Assembly: GCF_001613505.1 (NCBI RefSeq)
Contig: NZ_BDCM01000010.1
Location: forward strand, 248,001 to 312,000
Reading direction: 5' to 3'
From: Nocardia mikamii NBRC 108933
GTDB taxonomy: Bacteria; Actinomycetota; Actinomycetes; Mycobacteriales; Mycobacteriaceae
Length of the DNA: 64,000 nucleotides
The first letter of the stretch is position 1, and the number at the start of each line of letters is the position of its first letter. The notes below the pieces were generated by a model that saw only the letters and a list, made by a program, of their open reading frames with translations, had not been told where the DNA came from and made no database searches. The translations under genes were made by a program, and so were the position numbers. Positions 36,626 to 44,853 of this stretch are shown piece after piece.

Positions 36626-37222
36626 CTACTCTCGGGCGCCCGCCAGACTGCGGTAGGCGGCAGCGTAGGAATCCGGGCGGACGTCGCCCATGAGCAGGTA
36701 CTGCTGCAGGAACCCCATCATCGCGCCGAGCATGATCTGGGCCAGCGCATCGATATCGGTTGCCGCGGAGAGTAATCCGGCCTCGCGGGCACGCAGGAGC
36801 AGCTCCCGCCAGGCGGCCCGGACTTGCGTCAGCCGTTCGCGGACGATCCCGGCAACCGCCTCGTCCCGCCCCGCCTCCGCCCACGCCTGCACCGCGACGC
36901 GCGGAATATCACCGCCGCGCGCCAGATCCGCTATCTGCCCGAGAACCGACTCCAGCGCGTCGATCGGCGCCACCGGCGTTTCTCCTTCGGTGAGCCGCGC
37001 CAGATTCGCGGTCATCCGGCCGAGCACGGAATCGGCGATCGCGCGGATGATGTCGTTCTTGGATGCGAAGTAGCCGTAGACCGCGCCGGCCGACATCCCC
37101 GATTCGGCGATGACCGCGGACATCGTCGTCTTGTGGAATCCCTCGCGGGCCACACACCGCACGGCGGCGGCGATGAGCTGGTCGCGCCGGGCGTTACGAC
37201 GCTCTTCGGTCAGTCGCGGCAT
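36626..37222 (-). CDS. TetR-family repressor
   Basis: The 198-residue regulator has a helix-turn-helix reading MSAVIAESGMSAGAVYGYFASK (about residues 33-54). The C-terminal helical domain should bind an unknown ligand. ATG at 37222 is chosen; upstream readings would cross the operator region. It is divergent from a six-helix membrane protein, and two palindromes with the shared core GAACGTTC lie between, one covering a TTGACA -35 box of the membrane-protein promoter. Repression of that gene and autoregulation are inferred. Confidence 0.85.
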   Translation of the reverse strand: MPRLTEERRNARRDQLIAAAVRCVAREGFHKTTMSAVIAESGMSAGAVYGYFASKNDIIRAIADSVLGRMTANLARLTEGETPVAPIDALESVLGQIADLARGGDIPRVAVQAWAEAGRDEAVAGIVRERLTQVRAAWRELLLRAREAGLLSAATDIDALAQIMLGAMMGFLQQYLLMGDVRPDSYAAAYRSLAGARE

Positions 37223-37236
37223 CACCGCATCATAAA

Positions 37237-37304
37237 AAGAACGTTCGTTCTTGACAATCTCCCCGCGCCCGGCGCATGCTCGAACCACAAAAGGAACGTT
37301 CCTT
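37237..37304. promoter_or_regulatory. Two palindromic operators and promoter for membrane-protein gene
   Basis: AAGAACG-TT-CGTTCTT (37237-37252) and AAGGAACGTTCCTT (37291-37304, perfect) share GAACGTTC-like cores. The first overlaps TTGACA at 37251-37256, a -35 box with CATGCT as possible -10 at an 18-base spacing. The second lies just upstream of the ribosome site (GGAG) of the membrane-protein gene. Confidence 0.75.
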
Positions 37305-37319
37305 CTCTTTGGAGTTGCG

Positions 37320-38336
37320 ATGCGACCGTTGCCCGTCACCGTTCTCGGACCGGTTCTGGCCCTGTCCGCCCTCATCACCGTGCTGGTCACCGCCTTCGCG
37401 TGGCCGACCAGCAACCTGGCCCCACGCCATCTCCCGGTCGGCGTGGCCGGCCCGGCGCCCGCCGTCGAACAGGTACGCCAGGGGCTCGGCGCCCTCGGCG
37501 ACTCGGCGATCGACGCCACGACGTATCCCGACCGCCCCGCGGCCGTTCAGGCCATCGAGGATCGCGACATCTACGGCGCCATCGTGATCGGCGCGAACGG
37601 GCCGGAGGTGCTGACGGCCTCCGCAGCCGGTCCCGCGGTCGCCCAGGCCCTGAGCGAGGCCGCCCGGAGCATGAGCCAACGGGTGCAAACCCCTGCGCCG
37701 CAACCGCTTTCGCAGACACCGGTAATCACCGACGTAGTCGCGGCACCTGCCGCCGACCCGCGCGGCGCGGTCTTCGGCCTCACCCTGGTTCCGATGGTCA
37801 TCGGCGGCCTGCTGACCGGCGTCGCCCTTTCCCTGCTGACACTGCGCCGCGCCACGCGGATCGGTGCGGCCGTGGCCGTCGCACTCATCGCCGGATTCGC
37901 GGTCACCGCCGTCCTGCAAACCTGGCTCGACGTGCTGACCGGGAACTACCTCGCCAACGCCGGAGTGATCGCCCTGGCGATCGGCGCGACCGCCCTGACA
38001 CTACTCGGCCTGCGCGCCGCCATCGGCATCGCCGGACTGGGAGTGGGCGCGGCAACCTTTGTCGCACTGGGCATTCCGCTTTCCGGTGCCATGTCCGCAC
38101 CGGAACTACTGCCCACCGGGTGGGGCACCCTCGGGACCCTGCTCCCACCCGGCGCGGCGGCTACCGCGCTGCGCTCGACCGCCTATTTCAGCGGCTCCGG
38201 CTCGGCAGCGGCGCTGGTGGTGCTGAGCTGCTGGGCGGTGGGCGGGCTGTTGCTGGCGACTCTCCCCTGGCGCACCCGCCACCTACCCGATCAGGCGCAC
38301 GACCCCGCACCCGCACAGCTCGCCCCGACGGCGTGA
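37320..38336 (+). CDS. YhgE/Pip-like ABC-2-type membrane protein (putative exporter)
   Basis: This integral membrane protein has 338 residues. One N-terminal helix (LGPVLALSALITVLVTAFAW) is followed by an extracytoplasmic region of about 120 residues, then about five helices (from LTLVPMVIGGLLTGVALSLL on). This layout is that of ABC-2/YhgE-Pip membrane proteins, which export drugs, lipids or proteins. No ATPase gene is adjacent. The ATG at 37320 follows TTTGGAG. It is under a TetR-type operator pair. The substrate is unknown. Confidence 0.7.
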   Translation: MRPLPVTVLGPVLALSALITVLVTAFAWPTSNLAPRHLPVGVAGPAPAVEQVRQGLGALGDSAIDATTYPDRPAAVQAIEDRDIYGAIVIGANGPEVLTASAAGPAVAQALSEAARSMSQRVQTPAPQPLSQTPVITDVVAAPAADPRGAVFGLTLVPMVIGGLLTGVALSLLTLRRATRIGAAVAVALIAGFAVTAVLQTWLDVLTGNYLANAGVIALAIGATALTLLGLRAAIGIAGLGVGAATFVALGIPLSGAMSAPELLPTGWGTLGTLLPPGAAATALRSTAYFSGSGSAAALVVLSCWAVGGLLLATLPWRTRHLPDQAHDPAPAQLAPTA

Positions 38337-38553
38337 TTGTCCCCACTCGCCAACCCGGCCCGTTGACATCGGTTGCTTGTGCGGCGCTTCCGCTCCGGAA
38401 TACGAGGCCGCACGGAAATGTCAGCGAGCAGACCGCACTTCGATGTCAGTTCCGTTGGCGGGCGTTGGCTGTCGGACTGAATTTCGTTGCGCCACTATAG
38501 GTTCACGCTGAACGGCTGGCCCTGCCGAGTGCGCCGAGCCGGGAGGTCGCACG

Positions 38554-39084
38554 TCACCTGGCTTCGATGACCGGCGTCCGACCCGGGAAGTCCGGCGGCA
38601 AACCATCCGGCGGAACAGTCCCGCGCACCAACCCCGCGAGATAAGAGGTCAGGTCTCCCGCATATCCGCACCAATCGTCGTTGTGACCACTGACCAGAAC
38701 CGACCACGACGCACTGTCTGCTGCGGATGTCTTCCAATGGAAGACATCACCCTCGCAGGAATCACCCCAGGGAAAGAGGCCGCCCGGCTCGGGGAACGGA
38801 ACATGGCCATGCGACATCCCGGTATCACGAAGCTCCGCCAAGTCACCCAGCATCGCCCGCGCGCCCCTGACGAAATTCTTCTCCTTACCTGGGGACGGCA
38901 GATGCAGCCCCAAGAAATCGTCCACCGTGAAAGGCGGATATGCCTCCGCGAGGGCGACGAAGTCCGGAGGCAGGACGACACCAATCTCGCGTCGGATGAA
39001 CGCCCAGTCGATGCTCCGACGCTCGACGGACCGAATGTCCAGCAGGGCTGGAACGGCCTCCTCCAGTTCTCGCAGACTCACCAC
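38554..39084 (-). CDS. SMI1/KNR4 (SUKH) family protein
   Basis: The 176-residue cytosolic protein has the SUKH pattern: WAFIRREIGVVLPPDFVALAEAYPPFTVDDFLGLHLPSP near residues 27-65, then GGLFPWGDSCEGDVFHWKT and W-rich strands. SUKH proteins include immunity proteins to contact-dependent or secreted toxins, as well as housekeeping members. No toxin gene is adjacent, so this is an orphan. Local base composition is lower in GC than the neighbours by eye, hinting at transfer. Confidence 0.75.
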   Translation of the reverse strand: MVSLRELEEAVPALLDIRSVERRSIDWAFIRREIGVVLPPDFVALAEAYPPFTVDDFLGLHLPSPGKEKNFVRGARAMLGDLAELRDTGMSHGHVPFPEPGGLFPWGDSCEGDVFHWKTSAADSASWSVLVSGHNDDWCGYAGDLTSYLAGLVRGTVPPDGLPPDFPGRTPVIEAR

Positions 39085-39442
39085 ATCACCGCCCGATCCC
39101 CATCGCTTTCTCGAGTCGTGCTCAGAGCGGGGCGATCACCGGCCCCCGCGGGCGAGAGCATGACCGCGCTCAGCCGCACTACGTCAGAGTGCACAAGACA
39201 CCTTCTCTCCAGACCCGGCACAGGGAATCACAGTGGGACAACAGCCTAGGAAGACCGCTCTCAGCGTTCCGCTATGTGTCGCCACGTCTGAGAAGTCGTG
39301 AAGGTGAAACGTCTCGGCGCCCGGCTCAGGGCGGAGATGAGCGACACGGGTCCAAGCGCTCGGCCCAGCTCGGCGTCAGCCCCCCGTGGTGGAGCGAAAT
39401 CCAGGTCGAAAAGGCGCTTGCCGGAGAGACGATACTGGCGTT
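39085..39442. other. 358-bp region without a recognisable gene
   Basis: The stretch between the SMI1/KNR4 gene and the methyltransferase has only short frames with no family signature and a mixed, less GC-biased sequence. Both neighbours would have their promoters here. A GATACT hexamer (39431-39436) lies 6 bases before the methyltransferase ATG and could drive a leaderless transcript. I see no repeat or hairpin worth naming. Confidence 0.5.
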
Positions 39443-40147
39443 ATGCCGACCTTCGCGGACTTCGATCGCCGTAAATACCGCACCGTCGACGTCGCCATCG
39501 GATACAACGGATGGGCCCCGACCTATGACCAGACCGTCATGGACGACATGGATCTGGCACTGCTGAACCGGCTGCGCCGACCGGACTGGGAGCGCGTGCG
39601 CCGCGCGGCCGACCTGGGCTGCGGTACCGGCCGCACCGGCCACTGGTTGCGTGAGCGGGGAGTCGCGCACATCGATGGGGTGGATCTGAGCGAGGGGATG
39701 CTCAGCGTGGCACGCGACCGCGGGGCACACACCACACTCACCCATGCCGACGTGCGTGACAGCGGATTGCCCGGCGGCACTTACGATCTGGTGATCTGCT
39801 CCCTCATCGATGAGCATCTCCCCGACCTCACCCCGCTCTACGCCGAAGCCCGGCGGCTGACAGCGCCCGGCGGCGCCTTCGTCCTGGTCAGCTACCACCC
39901 TCAGTTCCTCATGGTGACCGGAATGCCCACGCACTACACCGGCGAGTCGGGTGAACCGCTGGCGATCGACACCCACCTGCACATGTTCAGCGAGCACGTC
40001 ACCGCCGGGAACGACGCGGGCTGGCGGCTGGAGGAGGCCGCCGAGGCGCTGGTCGAGGAGGCCTGGCTCGCGGCCAAGCCGAAATGGAAGGATCTGCTCG
40101 GACATCCGTTCAGCATGGCGCTGGCCTGGACGCTCCCCGCAGTGTGA
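39443..40147 (+). CDS. Class I SAM-dependent methyltransferase
   Basis: This 234-residue methyltransferase has the Methyltransf_11/25 fold. Motif I is AADLGCGTGRTGHWL near residues 56-70, motif II HIDGVDLSEGML, motif III LTHADVRDSGLPGGTYDLVICSLIDEHL (residues about 100-128). The start at ATG 39443 is chosen by a well-placed GATACT -10 hexamer and the absence of a ribosome site, suggesting a leaderless start; upstream in-frame starts lack support. The substrate is unknown. The next gene is glcB, 225 bases away. Confidence 0.85.
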   Translation: MPTFADFDRRKYRTVDVAIGYNGWAPTYDQTVMDDMDLALLNRLRRPDWERVRRAADLGCGTGRTGHWLRERGVAHIDGVDLSEGMLSVARDRGAHTTLTHADVRDSGLPGGTYDLVICSLIDEHLPDLTPLYAEARRLTAPGGAFVLVSYHPQFLMVTGMPTHYTGESGEPLAIDTHLHMFSEHVTAGNDAGWRLEEAAEALVEEAWLAAKPKWKDLLGHPFSMALAWTLPAV

Positions 40148-40371
40148 CCAATCCGCTGCACGGCTACCGGCATCCCGGATCGCCGGTCGTCGACGCCTCG
40201 CGGCACTGACGAACTTCCGGGCCGGAGACGACCCCGGGGCACCCGACCGCAGTTGTGGCCCACGATACAATCGGCCCTGCTCAATCGATGCCGACCGCGA
40301 CCGCGCAACTACCCACGGGTAACATGACAGGCGTACTTTTTCCATCCGGCTTTCTCGAAATGAGGCAGTAG

Positions 40372-42555
40372 ATGACAGAGCGGATTCAGGTCGGCGGGCT
40401 CCAGGTGGCCAAGGTTCTTCACGATTTCGTGGAGAACGAGGCGCTCCCCGGCTCCGGCGTAGATTCCGCCGCGTTCTGGACCGGTGCGGAGAGCGTCATC
40501 AACGATCTCGCTCCCCGCAACCGCGCCCTGCTGGCCGAACGCGACGAGATCCAGGGCAAGCTGGACGCCTGGCACGCCGAGAACCCCGGCGCCGGCTACG
40601 ACAAGGCCGCATACAAGCAGTTCCTCACCGAGATCGGCTACCTGCGCGAGCAGCCCGCCCCCTTCGCCATCGACACCCGGAACGTCGACGACGAGATCGC
40701 CACCACCGCCGGCCCGCAGCTGGTCGTGCCCGTGAGCAACGCGCGTTTCGCCATCAACGCCGCCAACGCGCGCTGGGGCTCGCTCTACGACGCGCTCTAC
40801 GGCACCGACGCCATCTCCGAAGCCAACGGCGCGGAGAAGGGCACCGGCTACAACAAGGTCCGCGGCGACAAGGTCATCGAGTGGGCGCGCAACTTCCTCG
40901 ACGACGCCGTGCCGCTGATCACCGGTTCGCACGTCGGCTCGAAGGCCTACAAGATCGTCGACGGTGAACTCGAGGTCACCCTCGAGGACGGCACCGACAT
41001 CGGCCTGGCCGATTCCTCGGCTCTGGTGGGCTACCTGGGCGATCCGTCCGCGCCGAGCTCAATCCTGCTGCGCCACAACGGTTTGCACATCGACATCCAG
41101 ATCGACCCGGAATCGCCGATCGGCAAGACCGACGACGCGGGTGTCAAGGACGTGGTGCTCGAGTCCGCGGTCACCACCATCATGGACTTCGAGGACTCGG
41201 TCGCCGCGGTCGACGCCGAGGACAAGGTGCTCTGCTACCACAACTGGCTGGGCCTGATGAAGGGTGATCTGGCCGAAGAGGTCAGCAAGGGCGGCAAGAC
41301 CTTCACCCGCACCATGAACCCCGACCGCGTCTACACCGGCCTCGACGGCAACGACGTGACGCTGCACGGCCGTTCGCTGCTGTTCGTGCGCAACGTGGGC
41401 CACCTGATGACCTCCGACGCGATCCTCGACGCCGAGGGCAACGAGGTTCCCGAGGGCATCCTGGACGGCCTGATCACCTCGCTGATCGCGGTGCACTCGC
41501 TCAACGGCAACGCCAAGGTCAGCAACTCGCGCACCGGCTCGGTCTACATCGTGAAGCCGAAGATGCACGGTCCCGACGAGGTCGCCTTCGCCAATGAGCT
41601 GTTCAGCCGTGTCGAGGATGTGCTGGGCCTGGCCCGCAACACCCTCAAGGTCGGCATCATGGACGAGGAGCGCCGCACCACGGTCAACCTCGCGGCGTGC
41701 ATCGCGGCCGCGAAGGACCGCGTGGTCTTCATCAACACCGGCTTCCTGGACCGCACCGGCGACGAGATCCACACCTCCATGGAGGCCGGCGCGATGATCC
41801 GCAAGGCCGAGATGAAGAAGCAGCAGTGGATCCTCGCCTACGAGGACTGGAACGTCGACAACGGCCTGGCCGACGGTCTGCCGCACAAGGCGCAGATCGG
41901 TAAGGGCATGTGGGCCATGCCGGACCTGATGCACGACATGCTCGAGCAGAAGATCGGCCACCCGCGCGCCGGCGCCACCACCGCCTGGGTTCCCTCCCCG
42001 ACCGCCGCCACCCTGCACGCCACCCACTACCACCTGGTGGACGTGTTCAAGCGGCAGGCCGAGATCGCCAAGGGCGGCCCCCGCGCCACCGTCGACCAGA
42101 TCCTGGAGATCCCCCTCGCCACCGACACCAACTGGTCGGCCGAGGAGATCCGCAACGAGCTGGACAACAACTCGCAGTCCATCCTGGGCTACGTGGTGCG
42201 CTGGATCGACCACGGCGTCGGCTGCTCCAAGGTGCCCGACATCAACGATGTCGCGCTCATGGAAGACCGTGCGACGCTGCGGATTTCGAGCCAGCTGATG
42301 GCGAACTGGCTGCGCCACGGCATCGTCACCCAAGAGCAGATCGTGGAGAGCCTGGAGCGGATGGCGCCTGTCGTCGACCGGCAGAACGCGGGCGACCCGG
42401 CCTACAAGCCGATGGCTCCCGACTTCTCCGGCAGCATCGCCTTCCAGGCCGCCAAGGAACTGATCCTCGAGGGCACCCGCCAGCCCAACGGCTACACCGA
42501 GCCCATCCTGCACCGCCGCCGCCGCGAGGCGAAGGCGCTCGCCGCGAAGGGCTGA
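40372..42555 (+). CDS. glcB: Malate synthase G
   Basis: GlcB condenses glyoxylate with acetyl-CoA to give malate, completing the glyoxylate shunt used during growth on fatty acids, acetate or sterols. The 727-residue, full-length G-type enzyme starts [20 protein letters not shown]. It contains [23 protein letters not shown] (Mg-binding Glu/Asp), [29 protein letters not shown] and a C-terminal [25 protein letters not shown] region with the catalytic Asp. GAGG lies 7 bases before the ATG. It matches Rv1837c in location. No isocitrate lyase gene is in the window. Confidence 0.97.
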   Translation: MTERIQVGGLQVAKVLHDFVENEALPGSGVDSAAFWTGAESVINDLAPRNRALLAERDEIQGKLDAWHAENPGAGYDKAAYKQFLTEIGYLREQPAPFAIDTRNVDDEIATTAGPQLVVPVSNARFAINAANARWGSLYDALYGTDAISEANGAEKGTGYNKVRGDKVIEWARNFLDDAVPLITGSHVGSKAYKIVDGELEVTLEDGTDIGLADSSALVGYLGDPSAPSSILLRHNGLHIDIQIDPESPIGKTDDAGVKDVVLESAVTTIMDFEDSVAAVDAEDKVLCYHNWLGLMKGDLAEEVSKGGKTFTRTMNPDRVYTGLDGNDVTLHGRSLLFVRNVGHLMTSDAILDAEGNEVPEGILDGLITSLIAVHSLNGNAKVSNSRTGSVYIVKPKMHGPDEVAFANELFSRVEDVLGLARNTLKVGIMDEERRTTVNLAACIAAAKDRVVFINTGFLDRTGDEIHTSMEAGAMIRKAEMKKQQWILAYEDWNVDNGLADGLPHKAQIGKGMWAMPDLMHDMLEQKIGHPRAGATTAWVPSPTAATLHATHYHLVDVFKRQAEIAKGGPRATVDQILEIPLATDTNWSAEEIRNELDNNSQSILGYVVRWIDHGVGCSKVPDINDVALMEDRATLRISSQLMANWLRHGIVTQEQIVESLERMAPVVDRQNAGDPAYKPMAPDFSGSIAFQAAKELILEGTRQPNGYTEPILHRRRREAKALAAKG

Positions 42556-42600
42556 TCCGAGACTCGTCGCGACCTCGGTCGCGGCGAATCCGCAAGACAT

Positions 42601-42635
42601 CGCAACCCCGGTCGTCGTCGGCGACCGGGGTTGCG
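42601..42635. terminator. Strong terminator hairpin after glcB
   Basis: CGCAACCCCGGTCG (42601-42614) pairs perfectly with CGACCGGGGTTGCG (42622-42635), a 14-bp stem with a 7-base loop, 46 bases after the glcB stop. No U tract follows. Confidence 0.75.
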
Positions 42636-42720
42636 CCGTATCCGGGGTTTCACATACCGCGATACCACCGACCGTTCGGCCGCGGGAATGCGTGACGGCA
42701 TCGAACCGTTGTCGGCACAT

Positions 42721-43476
42721 ATGCGGATTCTGATCGTGTACGCGCATCCCGAACCCGATTCGCTCACCGGAGCCCTCAAAGATGTTGCGGTGCAACACCT
42801 CCGCAGTAGCGGTCACGAGGTGGTGGTCAGCGACCTGTATGCGATGGGATGGAAGGCACACGCCGATGCCGCCGATTTCGGCGAGACCGATGCCGACACC
42901 TTCATGCAGGCTTCTGGCGAGGCGTACACCAACGGCACGCTGGCAGCCGATATCAGGGCCGAACAGGGCAAACTGCTCTGGGCCGACGTCGTGCTGATGC
43001 ACTTCCCGCTGTGGTGGTACTCGATGCCGGCCATCCTCAAGGGGTGGGTGGACCGGGTGTTCACCAACGGCTTCGCCTACGGTTCGGGCAGCACGGCACT
43101 GCCCCGGTACGGCGCGGGCGCGCTGAGCGGGCGTCGAGCCATGCTGGTGGTATCCATCGGCGGACGCGAGCCGGCCTACTCCGAGCGCGGCATCAACGGT
43201 CACATCGACGACCTGCTCTTTCCCATCCACCACGGCATCCTCTACTACCCCGGCATGGATGTGCTGCCGCCGTTCCTGGTCCACGGCACTATCCGGGTCG
43301 ACTCCGAACGCTTCGCGGATATCGCGGCTGAGCTGCGGGAACGGCTGAATAGGATCGAGATGATCGAACCGATCCCCTACCGCACCCAGGCCGGTGGCGA
43401 CTACGACCGCAGCCTGCGACTGCGCGACGGCCTGGGCCGCGACGCGACCGGGTTCGGGCTGCATCGCGCCGGCTGA
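42721..43476 (+). CDS. NAD(P)H:quinone oxidoreductase-like flavoprotein
   Basis: This flavodoxin-like fold reductase of the NQO/KefF/YwrO type has 251 residues. The FMN/FAD phosphate loop is near AHPEPDSLTGAL (residues 8-20), and MHFPLWWYSMPAILKGWVDRVF (about 99-120) is the family signature. The C-terminal extension is about 50 residues longer than that of YwrO proteins. Function is inferred as quinone or azo reduction. The ATG at 42721 is chosen because the family starts MRILIVYAHPE. It lies downstream of the glcB terminator. Confidence 0.85.
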   Translation: MRILIVYAHPEPDSLTGALKDVAVQHLRSSGHEVVVSDLYAMGWKAHADAADFGETDADTFMQASGEAYTNGTLAADIRAEQGKLLWADVVLMHFPLWWYSMPAILKGWVDRVFTNGFAYGSGSTALPRYGAGALSGRRAMLVVSIGGREPAYSERGINGHIDDLLFPIHHGILYYPGMDVLPPFLVHGTIRVDSERFADIAAELRERLNRIEMIEPIPYRTQAGGDYDRSLRLRDGLGRDATGFGLHRAG

Positions 43477-43699
43477 TACGTGCCCGAGCGCACACTCGCC
43501 GTTCGCGAGATCGGGAATAGTTCGCATACCACCGGTGCTGTAATCACCGCACCAGGGGGTTGACGCGCCGCTCGAATCGCCTGCGGCGGCGAAAAAAATG
43601 ACCCGACAACGGCGGTAACGCTGTGTCACCATGACAACGATGATCAACCGGTCCCACCGCGGGACCAATCGACGAGTAACGGGAAGGAGGAGGTGGCCG

Positions 43700-43831
43700 A
43701 TGTATTCGAAGAATATGCGCGACGAGATGAACAGTCCTGCCGGGCAGCGACTTTCGTCCGGCCTCGAGCAGTCGCAGCACATGCTGCGGCACGCCGACCG
43801 GGAATCCGGCCCCCTCTTCCAGCACGCCTGA
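43700..43831 (+). CDS. Small ORF (43 codons), unknown
   Basis: A strong ribosome site (GGAAGGAGGAGG) lies 6 bases before an ATG opening a 43-codon frame that begins MYSKNMRDEMNSPAGQRLSS and ends GPLFQHA. It is polar and charged, with no membrane segment. A GTG in another frame at 43693 is possible but sits too close to the ribosome site. It precedes the HNH gene by 40 bases and may be its cotranscribed partner. No family is recognised. Confidence 0.4.
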   Translation: MYSKNMRDEMNSPAGQRLSSGLEQSQHMLRHADRESGPLFQHA

Positions 43832-43871
43832 CCGGCTCTCGCCTTCCTTCTCGTTCCGCCTTTCACGAAAC

Positions 43872-44453
43872 ATGGTGACTCCCATGCTGTCTCGTCACGC
43901 CGAAAGAACGCTTACTCCCGACAACTGGATACACACCCAGGTACTGGTCCTCAACGCCTCCTACGAGGCGCTGACCGACATCGGCGCCGACCGCGCGATC
44001 GTGCTGGTGATCAGTGGGACCGCCGAGACCGTGGCCGAGCGGCAACCTCATTTCCCGATTCGCTCCAAGCATCTGGAAATTGCTCTGCCGCAGACGATTC
44101 GGCTGCTGCGCTATGTCTATCTCGAGCACAGCGTGCTCGTACACGACGAGAGCAGGGCCACCCTCGCGGGCGTATTGCGGCGCGACGACCACCGGTGCGG
44201 ATACTGCGCCGGCTGGGCACGCACCGTCGACCACATCCGCCCGCGCAGCCGTGGCGGACCCAACACCTGGAACAACCTGATCGCGGCGTGCGGACCGTGC
44301 AACACCCGCAAGGCCGACCGCACCCCGGACGAGGCCGGGATGCGGTTGCTCTGGGAACCCAAGGCGCCCACCGACATGCAGCGACGCCAGCGACGGATCT
44401 GGAAGGACCTCGTCGCCACCGGCGCACAGCGAACAGCCACCGGCGCACAGTGA
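43872..44453 (+). CDS. HNH endonuclease
   Basis: The 193-residue protein has an N-terminal part of the RAD-like kind (VLVLNASYEALTDIGADRAIVLVISG) and a C-terminal HNH domain: RRDDHRCGYCAGWARTVDHIRPRSRGG with WNNLIAACGPCNTRK, giving two CxxC zinc pairs, the DH and the NLI/CxxC parts. Stand-alone HNH proteins like this occur as housekeeping genes and in phages and islands of actinobacteria. The start could be ATG 43872 or 43884. It lies between the small ORF and a WhiB gene, all on one strand. Confidence 0.88.
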   Translation: MVTPMLSRHAERTLTPDNWIHTQVLVLNASYEALTDIGADRAIVLVISGTAETVAERQPHFPIRSKHLEIALPQTIRLLRYVYLEHSVLVHDESRATLAGVLRRDDHRCGYCAGWARTVDHIRPRSRGGPNTWNNLIAACGPCNTRKADRTPDEAGMRLLWEPKAPTDMQRRQRRIWKDLVATGAQRTATGAQ

Positions 44454-44487
44454 ACACCCCCACATCCCGAGGAAGGAGGGATCCGAT

Positions 44488-44748
44488 ATGACAACTACGA
44501 CTCCGGCACTCACACTGGTGGATCTGCTCCCGGTCTCGGATACACAGAGCTGGGACCAGGCGGCCTGCAAGGGTGACCCGAACCACGATGCGTGGTTCCC
44601 GTACCCGTCGCAGGACTTCGACTACGCGCGCGGAATCTGCGGCGGCTGCCCCATTCGCCGGCAGTGCGCGGAATTCGCGGCCACCACCGGCCAGTCCGGT
44701 GTGTGGGGCGGTCACGAATTCGACCGCGGCAAGCTGCTCCGCGACTGA
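44488..44748 (+). CDS. WhiB-family iron-sulfur transcriptional regulator
   Basis: The 86-residue product has the four cluster cysteines at 27, 51, 54 and 60 (AACKG, ICGGC, RRQC) and the GVWGG turn at 71-75, with a basic end (RGKLLRD). Wbl proteins bind a [4Fe-4S] cluster and act on transcription with sigma factors. The subclass cannot be fixed. It follows the HNH gene by 34 bases, with an AGGAAGGAGG ribosome site, and a strong terminator ends this mini-operon. Confidence 0.93.
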   Translation: MTTTTPALTLVDLLPVSDTQSWDQAACKGDPNHDAWFPYPSQDFDYARGICGGCPIRRQCAEFAATTGQSGVWGGHEFDRGKLLRD

Positions 44749-44756
44749 CAATGCGA

Positions 44757-44784
44757 CGTGCGAGTGGTCCACGCCACTCGCACG
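44757..44784. terminator. Terminator hairpin after whiB-like gene
   Basis: CGTGCGAGTGG (44757-44767) and CCACTCGCACG (44774-44784) form a perfect 11-bp stem with a 6-base loop, 8 bases after the WhiB stop. Confidence 0.75.
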
Positions 44785-44853
44785 ATCCGCGAGCCGGCGC
44801 CCGACCGATCCTGGTCGAGCGCCGGTTTTCGCGTGACCATACACTGGAAAATC

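Noticed and set aside
38554..39084. Toxin-antitoxin or contact-inhibition immunity pair with the SMI1/KNR4 protein
   Set aside because: No toxin gene, signal or repeat domain is adjacent on either side.
41059..43866. Open frame of about 930 codons on the minus strand opposite glcB
   Set aside because: Antisense to malate synthase G and the quinone reductase; no recognisable domain and it crosses the terminator hairpin.
43693..43878. Alternative 61-codon frame starting GTG at 43693
   Set aside because: Its start touches the ribosome site and the frame overlaps the HNH start region; the ATG at 43700 has better spacing.
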